Origin: an uncultured Clostridia bacterium
GTDB taxonomy: Bacteria; Bacillota; Clostridia; Lachnospirales; Anaerotignaceae
DNA length: 64,000 nt
Direction: 5' to 3'
Assembly (NCBI GenBank): GCA_902477755.1
Contig: CABSIK010000001.1
Coordinates: forward strand, 124,001-188,000
The notes under the pieces were generated by a model. It was not told the origin of the DNA. It saw only the letters and a program-made list of their open reading frames with translations, and did no database searches. The position numbers and the translations under genes are program-made. Below are positions 62,416-64,000 of the stretch, piece by piece. Within the stretch, counting starts at the first letter, position 1; each line of letters begins with the position of its first letter.

Positions 62416-63000
62416 TTAAAGATATGTTGAAATGATTTCTTCAGCAATCTCTCTGCGGGAAACACAACGATCCATCGCCTGTTTTTCGATGTACCGGTGA
62501 GCATCCGCTTCTGTCATTTTTAATTCGCCAATAAGTACCCATTTGGCACGATTTACCAGACGGATTTCTTCCATTTTTTCCTCCATGGAAAGTGATTTCT
62601 TTTCCAGTTTTCTCAGGCGTTCACGAATGCCTGCCATAAAGTTCAAAGTATGTGCCACCATCTGTTTGGAAGCAGGTTTTGGCAGTGTTAGGATGCCATA
62701 TTCTGTGACTTTATCGCAAACTTCTTCATACACTTCGTTTCGCACCAACAGGAGAACGACAGTGCCTTTATTTCCAGAAATCTCGACAGCAAACCGTGTG
62801 CCGAAATCATCCGGCAATGGCGTATTGATGAGTATAAAATCATAATGTCTTTCCAATAGCATTCGCTTTGCAGAACTGACACTTGAAACCATCTGCACAG
62901 GAGAATACTTGGACTCAGGGAGGAGAGACTGTAAAGATGTATTGAAATTTTCCATTGATGATATGACTAATATACTATAAATACGTTCCTTCAGGCTCAA
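62416..63000 (-). CDS. ANTAR-domain response regulator
   Basis: 194 residues: a receiver-like N-terminal domain (ILVISSMENFNTSL, HYDFILINTPLPDDFG) in which the usual phospho-Asp position reads Asn (INTP) and the N-terminal acidic pair is missing, so phosphorylation is doubtful. A C-terminal ANTAR RNA-binding domain follows (~135-194, RAKWVLIGELKMTEADAHRYIEKQAM). ANTAR proteins prevent transcription termination by binding paired hairpins in leader RNA, often in nitrogen genes. Starts with TTG 63000 behind AGGAGGGG, 34 bases after glutamine synthetase, matching the NasT/GlnA arrangement known in clostridia. Confidence 0.88.
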   Translation of the reverse strand: MSLKERIYSILVISSMENFNTSLQSLLPESKYSPVQMVSSVSSAKRMLLERHYDFILINTPLPDDFGTRFAVEISGNKGTVVLLLVRNEVYEEVCDKVTEYGILTLPKPASKQMVAHTLNFMAGIRERLRKLEKKSLSMEEKMEEIRLVNRAKWVLIGELKMTEADAHRYIEKQAMDRCVSRREIAEEIISTYL

Positions 63001-63033
63001 AATACTCCCCTCCTTTTCTTTTGTTTTTTTATG

Positions 63034-64000
63034 TTATCTCTGATCGTAATAGGTCTGCACGATGGTTTTCGGAAGATGTTTGGAAACAAAACTGCTGTTG
63101 GCTGCTATGGTTGCAGCTTCTCGCAGCGTCAGCGGCAGCCGCTGCAAACTTGCCAGTATATCCGCACTGGCAGTAAACAGGTTTAAGTCAGTGGGGGCTG
63201 GCAGGGGCAGTTTTTGCTGGATGCCATCCAGCCCTGCATAGATCAAAAGGGCGAAAGCCAGATATGGATTTGTCGTAGGGTCTGGAGAACGGAGTTCTGC
63301 CCGTCTGTAAGCATCTACGGCAGCAGGAACGCGGATGAGCTGGGAACGGTTCTGATTAGACCAGGATATATACTCAGGGGCCTTTTGGCCGCCGAAACGC
63401 TCATAAGAAGCAGTTGTAGGATTCAAAAAGACAGTCAGGTCTGAAATATGTTTCAGGATTCCTGCAATCATATGAGATAGAGGGTCTTCACAGTTTCCAC
63501 CTTTGACTGAAATGTTGATATGGAACCCGTTTCCTGGATAATGACGCAGTGGTTTTGGACTGAAATCGGCATAAAGTCCATTACGCTGTGCTACAGTTTT
63601 GACAGCAGCCTGAAAAGTCAGTGTATTGTCTGCGGCAGTCAGAGGGTCAGAGTAGCGAAAATCTATTTCGTTTTGTCCGGGGCCTTCTTCGTGATGAGAG
63701 CTTTCGGGATAAATACCCATTTGTTCCAGCATCAGACAGATTTCGCGGCGCACATTTTCGCATTTGTCTTCCGGTGCAATATCCATATATCCAGCAGTGT
63801 CATAGGGGATTTTTGTAGGCTGTCCTTCTGCATCCAGCTGAAAAAGATAAAACTCCATTTCAGGGCCAAAAGCAAAGGAAACACCTGCAGCTTCAGCATC
63901 AGAAACGGCTTTTTTCAGCAAGCTTCTGGTATCGCAGACAAAAGGACGTCCGTCAGGATAAGAAATACTGCAGAACATGCGCACAACCCTTCCATGTTCT
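63034..64000 (-). CDS. glnA: Glutamine synthetase (5' part outside window)
   Basis: C-terminal ~320 residues of a type I glutamine synthetase; the frame is open to the window edge, and about 100 residues of the N-terminal domain should lie beyond. Visible active-site blocks are GPEMEFYLF, SSHHEEGPGQNEIDF, the ATP-site GNGFHINIS, the NRSQLIRVPA strand and RRAELRSPDPTTNPYLAFALL. The last ~100 residues are short compared with GlnA of Bacillus, and no adenylylation Tyr motif is seen, so control is more likely through the adjoining ANTAR regulator. Makes glutamine from glutamate, ammonia and ATP. Confidence 0.93.
   Translation of the reverse strand, partial: EHGRVVRMFCSISYPDGRPFVCDTRSLLKKAVSDAEAAGVSFAFGPEMEFYLFQLDAEGQPTKIPYDTAGYMDIAPEDKCENVRREICLMLEQMGIYPESSHHEEGPGQNEIDFRYSDPLTAADNTLTFQAAVKTVAQRNGLYADFSPKPLRHYPGNGFHINISVKGGNCEDPLSHMIAGILKHISDLTVFLNPTTASYERFGGQKAPEYISWSNQNRSQLIRVPAAVDAYRRAELRSPDPTTNPYLAFALLIYAGLDGIQQKLPLPAPTDLNLFTASADILASLQRLPLTLREAATIAANSSFVSKHLPKTIVQTYYDQR

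Noticed and set aside
1..64000. CRISPR array, tRNA, rRNA or phage module
   Set aside because: No regularly spaced repeats beyond the short operator repeats, no cloverleaf-like sequence, and no structural phage genes were seen by eye.

Overview
The window looks like chromosome from a low-GC, anaerobic Clostridia-type Firmicute, possibly a relative of Lachnospiraceae or Anaerotignaceae. The grounds are strong AGGAGG ribosome sites, frequent TTG/GTG starts, SLH-domain surface proteins, an AGCS-type sodium:alanine symporter, FeoA/FeoB with a small Cys-rich partner, and an ANTAR regulator beside glutamine synthetase. The genus is inferred from style only. TAA and TGA end almost every gene. TAG is used by the small FeoB-associated gene and by one IS-truncated gene.

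Layout. 1-4.7 kb: glycerol module (PocR/AraC regulator, glycerol dehydrogenase, fused dihydroxyacetone kinase, GlpF). 4.7-10 kb: mobile-element scrapyard (decayed IS200/IS605 and IS3 pieces, a nearly intact IS110/IS1111 element, a frameshifted M28 peptidase). 10-14.4 kb: diguanylate cyclase, a copper-amine-oxidase-N-like surface protein, a 502-bp IS3 relic and an Imm1-like pseudogene. 14.4-23.8 kb: Hsp70 (HscC-like) plus a giant J-domain protein, an IS200 relic that clips the next gene, then DUF1266, DUF3137 and an unknown protein. 23.9-27 kb: ferrous iron uptake (feoA, feoB, Cys-rich protein, DtxR-type regulator) behind two TTAG-N6-CTAA dyads. 27-32 kb: C39-like lipoprotein, SLH-anchored 5'-nucleotidase, LemA and a second DUF3137 protein. 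32.3-40.1 kb: two-component system and divergent RND efflux operon (adaptor, pump, TolC-like), bracketed by an inverted repeat. 41-47 kb: alanine symporter, second two-component system, SLH plus metallo-beta-lactamase-fold protein.

47.4-58.3 kb holds the most interesting system. A BtpA-family barrel protein and an FGGY kinase converge on a polar amino-acid ABC transporter. Divergent from the transporter runs a tightly overlapping seven-gene operon: two FrlC-like epimerases, an FrlB-like SIS deglycase, two FrlD-like PfkB kinases, an amidohydrolase and a YjbQ protein. The set resembles fructoselysine (Amadori product) catabolism but is duplicated and enlarged, and it sits behind a promoter plus a terminator-like leader. 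I infer uptake and breakdown of glycated amino acids or a related sugar-amine; the substrate is unknown.

58.9-64 kb: a large three-SLH surface protein, an ANTAR response regulator, and glutamine synthetase running off the window end.
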